Positions 49,376 to 57,100 of a DNA stretch of 57,100 bases are shown one piece after another (within the stretch, counting starts at the first letter, position 1; the number at the start of each line of letters is the position of its first letter). The position numbers were made by a program, and so were the translations under genes. Below the pieces are notes generated by a model, which worked only from the letters and a program-made list of their open reading frames with translations, ran no database searches and was not told where the DNA came from. The DNA comes from Desulfovibrio sp. (GTDB taxonomy: Bacteria; Desulfobacterota; Desulfovibrionia; Desulfovibrionales; Desulfovibrionaceae): contig JAEEPQ010000004.1 of the NCBI GenBank assembly GCA_016284885.1, forward strand, positions 1 to 57,100, written 5' to 3'.

Positions 49376-50002
49376 CTACTTGATGAGGCCGCCGATGCGG
49401 TTCCAGCGCACGGCTGTGTCGCCGCCCCAGGACCAGTAGATGCGCCAGGCCTTGGCCACGATGGCATCACGGTCCACAAAGCCCCAGAAACGGGAGTCGA
49501 GGGAGTTGTCCCTGTTGTCTCCCATCATGAAGTACTTGCCGGCAGGAACCGTGACCGGCCCCCAGTTGTCGCGCCGGGGCTGGAGGTTGCTGGGCTCGTC
49601 GATGCGGATGTAGTCCTCCTTGACGGGCTGGCCGTTGCGGAAGAACTGCTTGCCGCGCATCTCGAGCACGTCGCCGGGCACGCCTACGATGCGCTTGATG
49701 AAGTCGACGCTGGGATCTTCGGGATATTCGAAGATGACGATGTCCCCGCGCTGGGGATCGTCGCCCTTGTAAAGGGATATGTCGGTGAAGGGAATTTTCA
49801 GGCCATAGTCGAACTTGGTGCCGAGCAGGTGGTCGCCCACGAGAAGGGTGTCGAGCATGGATTCGGAGGGAATCTTGAATGCCTGGAAGGCGAAGGTGCG
49901 GATGACGAGCGCAAGGCCGAGGGCCACCAGCAGCGCTTCGCCGTACTCCCGCCAGAGGGGCTTTTCCTTCTTCTGGCCCAGGGTAGTCGTGTCGTCTTTC
50001 AT
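49376..50002 (-). CDS. lepB: Signal peptidase I
   Basis: LepB removes Sec/Tat signal peptides on the periplasmic face. ATG 50002 (MKDDTTTLGQ) is chosen because AGGAG lies 12 bases upstream; the track's 50014 ATG abuts that site too closely. The 208-residue product has one N-terminal membrane helix (EALLVALGLALVIRTF), the nucleophile Ser48 in IPSESM, and the general-base Lys103 in VDFIKRIVGVPGD, then FMMGDNRDNSLDSRFWG. The short length matches the compact deltaproteobacterial type. A tiny lipoprotein gene lies 81 bases upstream on the same strand. Confidence 0.96.
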   Translation of the reverse strand: MKDDTTTLGQKKEKPLWREYGEALLVALGLALVIRTFAFQAFKIPSESMLDTLLVGDHLLGTKFDYGLKIPFTDISLYKGDDPQRGDIVIFEYPEDPSVDFIKRIVGVPGDVLEMRGKQFFRNGQPVKEDYIRIDEPSNLQPRRDNWGPVTVPAGKYFMMGDNRDNSLDSRFWGFVDRDAIVAKAWRIYWSWGGDTAVRWNRIGGLIK

Positions 50003-50083
50003 CTGTATGAACATCTCCTTTGCGCGCCGGGGCGCAAGGCCGAAGGGGGTGCGGAGAACGGAGTTTCGGGAGAAGGGGCGACG

Positions 50084-50239
50084 TCAGCGCCCTGAGCCCA
50101 CGGACATGCCGGTGACAATCTGGCCCTTGGGCTTCACCTCGATGCCGGCGCAGGAGGAAAGGCAGATCGCTGCCAGGCACAGCAGGACTCCAAGGCAGAG
50201 GCTGAAGCGGGGAAGGCTCTCATGGCGCGGGGAAGGCAT
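50084..50239 (-). CDS. Small lipoprotein (51 aa)
   Basis: The start ATG 50239 has AGGA eight bases upstream. The 51-residue product is a signal peptide with lipobox L-S-S-C (Cys30) followed by only 21 mature residues, AGIEVKPKGQIVTGMSVGSGR. Tiny lipoproteins of this design are seen beside other genes in this lineage. It precedes lepB on the same strand. Function unknown. Confidence 0.65.
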   Translation of the reverse strand: MPSPRHESLPRFSLCLGVLLCLAAICLSSCAGIEVKPKGQIVTGMSVGSGR

Positions 50240-50550
50240 GGCGGTCCATCCTAAGCCAAGCGGTCCCGCAGGACGAAGGCGCCCGCGGCTTGACCGGATG
50301 GCCCGCCTCCTATAGCACAGGCCCTCTGCAAGCGCAAAACCGGAGCGCAGGGCCTTCCCGCAGGCGCCATCCTCCATTGCCCAGCCGGAGAGAAACTGGC
50401 ATGAATTCTTGAATCTGCACGGCGATTTCTGTAGGATTCCTCTCTCAGGGCTTTGCTGTATCAGCCCGCTTTTCCTCAGGTTTTCTGCATGTTTTCCTCC
50501 TCTTTACCGCAGGCGCCCGGAGTGCCTGCGGACCAACGCAAGGCGCTCCC
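50240..50550. other. Divergent spacer upstream of the T6SS operon
   Basis: The 311 bases contain no gene. The tssA promoter (50409-50437) is the only element I can support; downstream of it is a T/C-rich leader (TTTTCCTCAGG, then TTTTCTGCATG). Confidence 0.5.
50409..50437 (+). promoter_or_regulatory. Sigma70-type promoter of the T6SS operon
   Basis: TTGAAT (50409-50414), a 17-base spacer, and TAGGAT (50432-50437), about 114 bases upstream of tssA. It is the best-formed promoter in the region. A sigma54 site suggested by the nearby CTGGCATGAATTCTTGAA has wrong spacing. Confidence 0.6.
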
Positions 50551-52182
50551 ATGGCCGACGAACTGGTTGCCGAAATATGCCGCCCCCTTTCCGCTGAAAG
50601 CCCGGCAGGCGAAGACGCGCGCTACGAGCCTGAATACGCCGAACTGACGGACATGATCGAGAAGCTCAGCTCCGTCACCCAGGACGGCTTCGACTGGCAC
50701 GTGGTCAGGGATCGGGCCGTGGACGTGCTCAAGGCCAAGTCCAAGGACTTCCAGGCCGCCACCTACCTAGCCATAGCCCTGCTGCACACGGACGGCCTCC
50801 AGGGCGCCGTCGACGGCGTGCGCATCCTCAACGGCCTGGTCGCCGGCTTCTGGGAGACGGGCTTCCCAGTTCTGAAGCGCCTACGCGGCCGCATCAACGC
50901 CTTCAACTGGTGGAAGGAGCGCCTGCTCGTCTACCTCGAGGAATATCCGGCAGACCAGCCGGCAAGCTTTGCCCTCTACACGGGCCTTGGCGAGGCCCTT
51001 TCCGAGCTCGACAGCGCCTTGGGGACAGCTCTCCCCGACTTTCCGCCCCTGCGCGAGATCATCGAGGCCGCCGGGCGCCTGCCCAGCGAAGCGGAGCCCG
51101 AGCCTGAGCCTGAACCTGCTCCCGAACCGAAGCCTGAACCGCTTTCCGAAGAGGCGCAAGCCTCCGCGCCGAGCGCGCCGGATCCCAAGCCGGAACCGGC
51201 TTTCCAGCCTGTCCAGCCTGCGCCCGAACCCGAGCCTGTCCAGCCTGCGGCAAAGCCTGCAGCCAGCGCGCCCGCACCTGCGCCGGAGGCGCCTTCCGAA
51301 GACGCGCAGGCCACCCGCAGAACGCTTCTGCGAAGCCTCGCCGACTTCGCCGACTGGGGAAGAACCCAGGCGCCCGCAGACCCGCTTTTCTGGCAGGCCG
51401 GCTGCCTTGCCTGCTGGGGCGGCATCGGCCAGCTTCCGCCGAACGAGACAGGCGTCACCATGGTGCCGGAGCCCGATCCCTATCCGACGGAAGCCGTGCT
51501 GGCGCTCGTGCATGCCAACGACATTGCTGGCGCCGCACGTCTTGCCATGGAATCTCTGGCCGCGGCTCCCCTGGCCCTCGATCTCGCGCATCTGGCGCAC
51601 ATGGCCCTTAAGGAGCTTGGCGCCCAGTACGCCCCCTGCGCCTTGGCCGTTGAGGCATGCTGCATGTCCCTGCTCCACCGCCTGCCGGGCCTGGAGCGGC
51701 TCCAGTTCAGCTCAGGCCGCCCCCTAGCCGGCGCCAAGACCCAGGCTTGGCTTGCCTCGCTGGTCCAAGGTTCCGGCCAGGGCAAAGCCGAATCCCGGCC
51801 GTCCCGCGATCCGGCCATTGTCGAAGCCGAAAGCCTGGCCGCCGAGGGAAGCCTGGCCCGCGCCCTCGACCTTTTGGACGAGGCCATGGCCAAGGCGCCC
51901 GGCATGGAGGTCAAGTGCTCCCTGCGCATCGCCCAGGCCCGCCTGCTGGCTCAGGCAGAGCAGTGGAACGCGGCCAGCGCCCTTGCCGAAGAATTCTGCC
52001 AGACCTTTGCCGAAGGCTCGCCCCTGGCAGCCTGGCATCCCCAGCTTGCCTGCGACGCCCTGAAGGCAGCGGCCCGCATCTGGGAGGGCGCCGGCGGCGA
52101 AAGGGGCATGACGCGGACCTCGGAAACCTTGCGGCGCCTGGCAGCCATCCGGCCCTCGCAGGCTCTGCGCGGCCTGACATAA
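50551..52182 (+). CDS. tssA: Type VI secretion protein TssA with acidic/Pro linker
   Basis: TssA is the baseplate/cap protein that directs sheath-tube polymerisation. The 543 residues begin with an ImpA N-terminal domain: CRPLSAESPAGEDARYEPEY, then DWHVVRDRAVDVLKAKSKD and FWETGFPVLKRLRGRINAFN, followed by WWKERLL. A linker of residues about 175-255 is EPEPEPEP/KPEP/QPVQPAPE-rich. The C-terminal domain (about 260-543) is helical, with DLLDEAMAKAPG and LRIAQARLLAQAEQWNAA. The linker is longer and more acidic than in textbook TssA. It is the first gene of the T6SS block, behind the promoter at 50409. Confidence 0.9.
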   Translation: MADELVAEICRPLSAESPAGEDARYEPEYAELTDMIEKLSSVTQDGFDWHVVRDRAVDVLKAKSKDFQAATYLAIALLHTDGLQGAVDGVRILNGLVAGFWETGFPVLKRLRGRINAFNWWKERLLVYLEEYPADQPASFALYTGLGEALSELDSALGTALPDFPPLREIIEAAGRLPSEAEPEPEPEPAPEPKPEPLSEEAQASAPSAPDPKPEPAFQPVQPAPEPEPVQPAAKPAASAPAPAPEAPSEDAQATRRTLLRSLADFADWGRTQAPADPLFWQAGCLACWGGIGQLPPNETGVTMVPEPDPYPTEAVLALVHANDIAGAARLAMESLAAAPLALDLAHLAHMALKELGAQYAPCALAVEACCMSLLHRLPGLERLQFSSGRPLAGAKTQAWLASLVQGSGQGKAESRPSRDPAIVEAESLAAEGSLARALDLLDEAMAKAPGMEVKCSLRIAQARLLAQAEQWNAASALAEEFCQTFAEGSPLAAWHPQLACDALKAAARIWEGAGGERGMTRTSETLRRLAAIRPSQALRGLT

Positions 52183-52246
52183 GCAGAACGATTTTTCCTC
52201 AGATCCTGATCTCGCAACCAACATCCTGCAGCAATGGAGAAGACAT

Positions 52247-52744
52247 ATGGCTAAAGAAGGTTCCGTCGCCCCCAAGGAAAGGGTGAACATCGTCTACCGC
52301 CCGGCCACGGGCGACGCCAAGGAGGAGGTCGAGCTTCCGCTGAAGCTCGTCGTGCTCGGCGACTTCACCCTGCGCCCCGACGACCGCATGGTCGAGGACC
52401 GCGCGCCTGTCAGCATCGACAAGGACAACTTCAACGACGTCATGAAGGGCCAGGGCTTGGGCCTGCAGTTCAGCGTGCCCAACAAGCTCGCCGACGATCC
52501 CGAGGCCCAGATGCCCGTGGATCTCAAGTTCGAATCCCTGAAGGACTTCGAGCCCGATGCCATCGTGCAGAAGGTGCCCGAACTCGCCAAGATGATGGAG
52601 CTGCGCGACGTGCTCAAGGCCCTCAAGGGCCCGCTGGCCAACGTGCCCGAGTTCCGCAAGAAGCTGCAGGAGCTCGTGGGCGACGAGGAAGCCCGCAAAA
52701 AAGTCTTGAAGGACCTCGGCATCGCCGAGGGCGGGGAGGGCTAA
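52247..52744 (+). CDS. tssB: Type VI secretion sheath protein TssB (VipA)
   Basis: TssB pairs with TssC to form the contractile sheath. The 165-residue length is typical. Visible marks are ERVNIVYRPATGDAKEEVEL, LPLKLVVLGDFTLRPDDRMVEDR and LKALKGPLANVPEFRKKLQEL. The start ATG 52247 follows GGAG. It is three bases upstream of tssC, consistent with coupled expression and 1:1 stoichiometry. Confidence 0.96.
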   Translation: MAKEGSVAPKERVNIVYRPATGDAKEEVELPLKLVVLGDFTLRPDDRMVEDRAPVSIDKDNFNDVMKGQGLGLQFSVPNKLADDPEAQMPVDLKFESLKDFEPDAIVQKVPELAKMMELRDVLKALKGPLANVPEFRKKLQELVGDEEARKKVLKDLGIAEGGEG

Positions 52745-52747
52745 GAC

Positions 52748-54226
52748 ATGAGCCAGGAAATGGAAGCGCAGGGAGCGCAGGCTGAAGCCCAGACCCAGCA
52801 GATGGACCTGCTCGACGAAATCGTGCAGGCCACCAAGCTGCGCCCCGAGGACGAAGGCTACACCAGCACCAAGGCCGGCATCGAGGCCTTCCTCAAGAAC
52901 CTCGTGGGCACGAGCGGCGAGCAGAAGATCTCGGGCAACCTCGTCGACGAGATGATAGCCGAGCTCGACGCCAAGCTCTCGGCCCAGGTCAACGAGATCC
53001 TGCATTCCGAACAGTTCTCGAAGATGGAGAGCGCCTGGCGCTCCCTGAAGTTCCTAGTGGACCGCACGGACTTCCGCCAGAACATCCGGATCGAGTTCGT
53101 CAACGTATCCAAGGAGGACCTGCTCGCGGACTTCGAGGACGCCCCCGAAGTGGTGAAGTCCGGCCTCTACAAGAGCATCTACACGGCGGAGTACGGCCAG
53201 TTCGGCGGCAAGCCCGTGGGCGCCATGATCGCCAACTACGACTTCGGCCCCAAGCCGCAGGACATCCAGCTGCTCCAGTACGTGTCCAGCGTGGCGGCCA
53301 TGGCCCATTCGCCCTTCATCGCCGCGGCCGACAAGAGCTTCTTCGGCATCGACTCCTGGGAGGCCCTGCCCAACCTCAAGGACCTGCACTCCATCTTCGA
53401 GATGCCCCAGTACGCCAAGTGGCGCTCCTTCCGCGAGTCCGAGGACGCGCGCTACGTGGGCCTCACCCTGCCGAAGTTCCTCCTGCGCCTGCCCTACGGC
53501 CAGGACACCGTGCCCTGCAAGAGCTTCGACTTCACGGAGAAGGCCACCAGCAACAGCGAGTTCTGCTGGGGCAACACGGCCTTCGCCTTTGCCTCCAGGC
53601 TCACGGAGAGCTTCGCCAAGTACCGCTGGTGCGTGAACATCATCGGCCCCCAGGGAGGCGGCTCCGTGGAGAACCTGCCCCTCTACCAGTTCGAGCAGGA
53701 CGGCCAGATCCAGACCAAGATCCCGACCCAGGTGCTCATCTCGGAACGCCGCGAGTACGAGCTGGCCGAGGAAGGCTTCATCGCTCTCACCATGCGCAAG
53801 GGGTCGGACAACGCGGCCTTCTTCTCCGCCAACTCCTGCCTCAGGAACAAGGTCTTCGCCAACACTCCCGAAGGCAAGGCCGCGGAGACCAACTACAAGC
53901 TTTCCACCCAGCTCCCCTACATGATGATCATGAACCGGCTGGCCCACTACGTGAAGGTCATCCAGCGCGAAAGCCTCGGCACGGCCAAGGAGCGCGTCGA
54001 CCTCGAGCAGGAGCTCAACACCTGGATCAGCCAGTACGTCACGGAGATGGACAACCCCGATCCCGTCACCCGCGCCAAGCGCCCCCTGCGCATGGCATCG
54101 GTGGAGGTCAACGACGTCGAAGGCGATCCAGGCTGGTACACGGTCGCCATCAAGGCCCGCCCCCACTTCAAGTACATGGGCGCCAGCTTCACGCTCTCGC
54201 TGGTCGGCAAGCTCGACAAGGACTAA
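52748..54226 (+). CDS. tssC: Type VI secretion sheath protein TssC (VipB)
   Basis: TssC is the large sheath subunit and carries the C-terminal ClpV-facing region. The 492-residue length is standard. Motifs include SAQVNEILHSEQFSKMESAW, WRSLKFLVDRTDFRQNIRIE, the KPVGAMIANYDF segment and PFIAAADKSFFG. Near the end it has FKYMGASFTLSLVGKLDKD. It starts with a short acidic Gln-rich leader. It lies between tssB and hcp, the usual order in many loci. Confidence 0.97.
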   Translation: MSQEMEAQGAQAEAQTQQMDLLDEIVQATKLRPEDEGYTSTKAGIEAFLKNLVGTSGEQKISGNLVDEMIAELDAKLSAQVNEILHSEQFSKMESAWRSLKFLVDRTDFRQNIRIEFVNVSKEDLLADFEDAPEVVKSGLYKSIYTAEYGQFGGKPVGAMIANYDFGPKPQDIQLLQYVSSVAAMAHSPFIAAADKSFFGIDSWEALPNLKDLHSIFEMPQYAKWRSFRESEDARYVGLTLPKFLLRLPYGQDTVPCKSFDFTEKATSNSEFCWGNTAFAFASRLTESFAKYRWCVNIIGPQGGGSVENLPLYQFEQDGQIQTKIPTQVLISERREYELAEEGFIALTMRKGSDNAAFFSANSCLRNKVFANTPEGKAAETNYKLSTQLPYMMIMNRLAHYVKVIQRESLGTAKERVDLEQELNTWISQYVTEMDNPDPVTRAKRPLRMASVEVNDVEGDPGWYTVAIKARPHFKYMGASFTLSLVGKLDKD

Positions 54227-54304
54227 TCTTCCCCCCTTCCAACCACAGGTTCCGGGGCCAACCTCCCGGCGCAAACTATAAAAACCACCTAAGGAGGTGG
54301 CATT

Positions 54305-54784
54305 ATGGCACTCACCGCATATCTCAAGATCAAGGGCAAGACCCAGGGCGACATCAAGGGCGGCTGCACCCAGGGCGGCGACAAGAAGGACGCCGTGCTG
54401 GTCTACGCTGTCGAGCACACCGTCGAAATCCCCAAGGACACCCACACCGGCCTTCCTACCGGTCAGCGCATCCACCATCCGCTGAAGATCACCAAGGCCG
54501 TGGACGTTGCCTCGCCCAAGCTCTACAGCGCCTGCTGCAAGGGCGAACAGTGCGAAGTGACCCTCGACTACTACCGCATCAAGCCCGACGGCATGGAAGA
54601 GAAGTACTTCACCGTGAAGCTCGAGGACGCCATCATCGTGTCCATGGAGCGCAACACGCCCCTGACCTTCCTGCCTGAGAACAAGCCCTACCACGACATG
54701 GAGTCCGTCTCCTTCACCTACTCCAAGATCACCTGGACCTACAACGACGGCAACGTCGAGTTCGTCGACGACTGGAAGGCGTAG
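54305..54784 (+). CDS. hcp: Hcp, T6SS inner-tube protein
   Basis: Hcp hexamers stack into the tube expelled by sheath contraction and can carry small effectors. The 159-residue protein begins MALTAYLKIKGKTQGDIKGG, and has the family GLPTGQRIHHPLKITKAVDVASPKL and ITWTYNDGNVEF regions. AAGGAGG precedes the ATG, a strong site. A 10-bp hairpin after the stop would favour Hcp over ClpV expression. Confidence 0.97.
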   Translation: MALTAYLKIKGKTQGDIKGGCTQGGDKKDAVLVYAVEHTVEIPKDTHTGLPTGQRIHHPLKITKAVDVASPKLYSACCKGEQCEVTLDYYRIKPDGMEEKYFTVKLEDAIIVSMERNTPLTFLPENKPYHDMESVSFTYSKITWTYNDGNVEFVDDWKA

Positions 54785-54805
54785 TCATCTAGTCGTCTAG
54801 CCAAC

Positions 54806-54843
54806 GCGGCATGCCTAGAGGGCCCGCCCTTCCGGCATGCCGC
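54806..54843 (+). terminator. Hairpin between hcp and clpV
   Basis: GCGGCATGCC (54806-54815) pairs perfectly with GGCATGCCGC (54834-54843). No T-run follows, so it may be an attenuator or mRNA-stabilising 3' structure for hcp rather than a full stop. Confidence 0.6.
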
Positions 54844-54866
54844 CGACGAGAGGAGAGGAGGGCTCC

Positions 54867-57100
54867 ATGGTAGGAGTGGACATCAAATCGCTAGTGGGAC
54901 GGTGCGGAAGGGACTGCACCGAAGTGCTCTACGCGGCCGCTGGCCAGGCCGTGAACCGCCAGCACTATGAAGTGGCCGTGGAGCACTTCCTGCTTGCCGC
55001 CCTGGAACGTCCGGGAACGGACATCCCCCTGGCTCTGGCGAAGGCAGGCATCGACGAGGCCAGGGTGCGCAAGGCGCTCTCGGGCGCCCTTGAGCAGTTC
55101 CGCTCAGGCTCCGCTGGCCGGCCCGTCTTCTCCCCTCTCCTTCTGGATCTGCTGGAAGCGGCCTGGCTTGTCTCCTCGCTGGATCTCGGCCTTGGCGCCA
55201 TCCGCACCGGCGCCGTGCTCATGGCCTTCCTTGACAAGCCCGCCGTCTACGCCCAGGGCTCCTACCTGGAGGCCTTCGGCACGGTCAACCGCCAGGATCT
55301 GCGCAGAAGCTTCCGCCAGCTCGCCGAGGAATCCAAGGAAGACGTGCCGGCACTGGGCCATGAACCGGCGCCGTCAGCATCCGGCTCGCCGGCGGCGGCC
55401 CAGCAGGGCGAAGCCTTCTGCGCCAAGTTCTGCCAGGATTTCACCGAAAGGGCCAAGGCCGGCAAAATCGATCCCGTCTTCGGCCGCGACCAGGAGATCC
55501 GCCAGATCGTTGACATTCTGGCCCGCCGACGCAAGAACAATCCCATCCTCGTGGGCGAGCCCGGCGTCGGCAAGACCGCCGCCGTCGAGGGCCTTGCCCT
55601 GCGCATCGCCGAGGGCGACGTTCCCGAAACCCTGCAGGGCGTAACCCTGCTCGGACTCGATCTCGGCCTGCTCGAGGCCGGCGCCGGCATGAAAGGCGAA
55701 TTCGAGCGCCGGCTCAAGGGCGTGCTCGACGAGATCAAGGCGAGCCCCAAGCCCATCGTGCTTTTCATCGACGAGGCCCACATGCTTGTGGGCGCAGGCG
55801 GGGCCGCCGGCGGCTCGGACGCCGCCAACCTCATGAAGCCCGCCCTGGCCCGTGGCGAAATCCGCACCCTGGCGGCCACGACCTGGAAGGAATACAAGAA
55901 GTATTTCGAAAAGGATCCGGCTCTCGCCCGCCGCTTCCAGCCCGTCAAGCTGGACGAACCCTCGGTGGAGAGCACCAAGCTCATCCTCCACGGCATCAAG
56001 GGCGCCTACGAGAAGTCCCACGGCGTCTTCGTGCGCAGCGATGCCGTGGCCGCGGCTGCCGAGCTCTCGGACCGCTACATCACGGGCCGATTCCTGCCCG
56101 ACAAGGCCATCGACCTGCTCGACACGGCCTGCGCCCGCGTCAAGGTGAGCCAGAGCGCAAAGCCTGCCCCTCTGGAAGACAAGGAGCGCGCCGTCCAGGC
56201 GCTCGATCGCGAAATCCGGAGCCTGCGCGCGGATCTGGCAAGCGATCTCGCCGAAGCTGGCCCTGAGCTTGCCGAGATGGAGGAGCGAAGGAATGCCCTC
56301 GAGGCCGAGTGCGAGGCGCTTCGCGCCGAATGGCAGGCCCAGCGCGAGGCGGCCCAGGCCTTTGTCCTGGCACGGGATCAGCTGCTTGCCTTCGACAAGC
56401 CGGAATTGACTTCTGAAGGCGCCCCCGCAGGAGCCCTCGAAGGCGAAGGCCGCCCCCGGACGCGGGAGGAGGCGCTCAAGGCCTTCACCGAAGCCAGGGA
56501 GGCCTACGCCAGCCTCTGCACGGGCGACAGGACCATGGTCCAGACCGAGGTCGGCACCGAGGCCATAGCCCGCGTCGTTTCCGACTGGACGGGCGTGCCC
56601 GTAGGCAAGCTAGCCCGCGAGCAGGCCGGCACGGCAGCCAATCTGGCAGAGCTGCTGGGCCGGCGCATCAAGGGCCAGGATCCTGCCCTGGCCGCCATTT
56701 CCAAGGGCATCCAGGCCTCGTTTGCGGGCCTGCGCTCGCCGAGCCAGCCACTCGGCGTCTTCCTGCTCGCCGGCCCTTCGGGCGTCGGCAAGACCGAGAC
56801 AGGCCTGGCGCTTGCCGACATCCTCTTCGGCGACGAGAAGAGCGTGGTCTCCGTCAACATGAGCGAGTTCCAGGAGAAGCACACCGTCTCCCGCCTGGTC
56901 GGCTCCCCGCCAGGCTACGTGGGCTACGGCGAGGGCGGCATGCTGACCGAAGCCGTGCGCCGGCGCCCCTACTCGGTCGTGCTGCTCGACGAGGTGGAGA
57001 AGGCCCACCTCGACGTCATGAACCTCTTCTACCAGGTCTTCGACAAGGGCGTGCTCACCGACGGCGAAGGCAAGGAAGTCAGCTTCCGCAACACCGTCAT
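54867..57100 (+). CDS. clpV: ClpV (TssH), T6SS AAA+ ATPase (3' truncated)
   Basis: ClpV disassembles contracted TssB/C sheaths. The ORF track misses it because no stop lies in the window; 744 codons are visible. ATG 54867 has AGGAG/GGAGGG upstream. The N-domain (residues 1-170) binds the TssC helix; AAA1 has Walker A GEPGVGKT at residues 230-237 and LFIDEAHML. A coiled-coil middle (about 430-560) follows, and AAA2 has GPSGVGKT at 636-643 with VVLLDEVEKAHLDVMNLF. The N-domain is short and diverges from ClpB. It ends at the window edge after FRNTVI. Confidence 0.96.
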   Translation, partial: MVGVDIKSLVGRCGRDCTEVLYAAAGQAVNRQHYEVAVEHFLLAALERPGTDIPLALAKAGIDEARVRKALSGALEQFRSGSAGRPVFSPLLLDLLEAAWLVSSLDLGLGAIRTGAVLMAFLDKPAVYAQGSYLEAFGTVNRQDLRRSFRQLAEESKEDVPALGHEPAPSASGSPAAAQQGEAFCAKFCQDFTERAKAGKIDPVFGRDQEIRQIVDILARRRKNNPILVGEPGVGKTAAVEGLALRIAEGDVPETLQGVTLLGLDLGLLEAGAGMKGEFERRLKGVLDEIKASPKPIVLFIDEAHMLVGAGGAAGGSDAANLMKPALARGEIRTLAATTWKEYKKYFEKDPALARRFQPVKLDEPSVESTKLILHGIKGAYEKSHGVFVRSDAVAAAAELSDRYITGRFLPDKAIDLLDTACARVKVSQSAKPAPLEDKERAVQALDREIRSLRADLASDLAEAGPELAEMEERRNALEAECEALRAEWQAQREAAQAFVLARDQLLAFDKPELTSEGAPAGALEGEGRPRTREEALKAFTEAREAYASLCTGDRTMVQTEVGTEAIARVVSDWTGVPVGKLAREQAGTAANLAELLGRRIKGQDPALAAISKGIQASFAGLRSPSQPLGVFLLAGPSGVGKTETGLALADILFGDEKSVVSVNMSEFQEKHTVSRLVGSPPGYVGYGEGGMLTEAVRRRPYSVVLLDEVEKAHLDVMNLFYQVFDKGVLTDGEGKEVSFRNTV

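Noticed and set aside
50398-50416. Sigma54 site CTGGCATGAATTCTTGAA upstream of tssA
   Set aside because: GG-to-GC spacing is off by one and the -12 GC is absent.

Overview
The window looks like a chromosomal segment of a GC-rich anaerobic deltaproteobacterium, most likely a Desulfovibrionaceae-type sulfate reducer or a close relative. That is an inference from the gene set: pyruvate:ferredoxin oxidoreductase with Pta and acetate kinase, SelB, a cytochrome bd oxidase in an otherwise fermentative setting, and a type VI secretion locus. Coding sequence is strongly GC3-biased, so three AT-richer or lesion-bearing insertions stand out.

Layout. 1-2195: the end of a TonB/TolA-like gene and an exported protein whose TonB-C-like domain precedes a long disordered tail. 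2550-9528: a five-gene envelope-glycan cluster (alpha-oxoamine synthase, GT4 glycosyltransferase, polysaccharide deacetylase-like protein, second GT4, AsnB-type amidotransferase). 9656-11011: HtpX and a lipoprotein. 11267-12385: an AT-rich HipA-like kinase with no HipB partner. 12627-17083 (minus): argJ and the str operon rpsL-rpsG-fusA, with a clear promoter, hairpins and a terminator. 17352-21250 (minus): valS and two small genes. 21290-22567: a BPL_N-domain protein divergent from valS. 22940-23544: a damaged higBA toxin-antitoxin pair. 23825-25762 (minus): htpG, divergent from cydAB (26113-28448). 28716-30080: a DUF805 membrane protein embedded in YGQP repeats. 30162-31718 (minus): an AAA-like/PD-(D/E)XK protein of mosaic base composition. 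31942-36655 (minus): an OmpH-like lipoprotein, selB, ispH and a dihydrouridine synthase. 37066-38064: a lytic transglycosylase. 38405-46986: the pyruvate-to-acetate pathway (por, pta, ackA and a second tandem ackA). 47663-48838: a D-Ala-D-Ala carboxypeptidase with a basic tail. 49376-50239 (minus): signal peptidase I and a tiny lipoprotein. 50551 to the end: type VI secretion genes tssA, tssB, tssC, hcp and clpV, the last cut by the window edge.

How the genes work together. Por makes acetyl-CoA from pyruvate, Pta converts it to acetyl phosphate, and AckA makes ATP and acetate. The T6SS genes encode baseplate/cap (TssA), sheath (TssB/C), inner tube (Hcp) and sheath recycling (ClpV). The 2.5-9.5 kb cluster probably builds a glycan or glycolipid from an acyl-amino ketone or sugar precursor, but its product cannot be read from sequence. 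It is the best candidate here for an undescribed pathway. The tandem acetate kinases, the doubly lesioned higBA, the orphan HipA-like kinase and the YGQP-DUF805 protein are the other unusual items.
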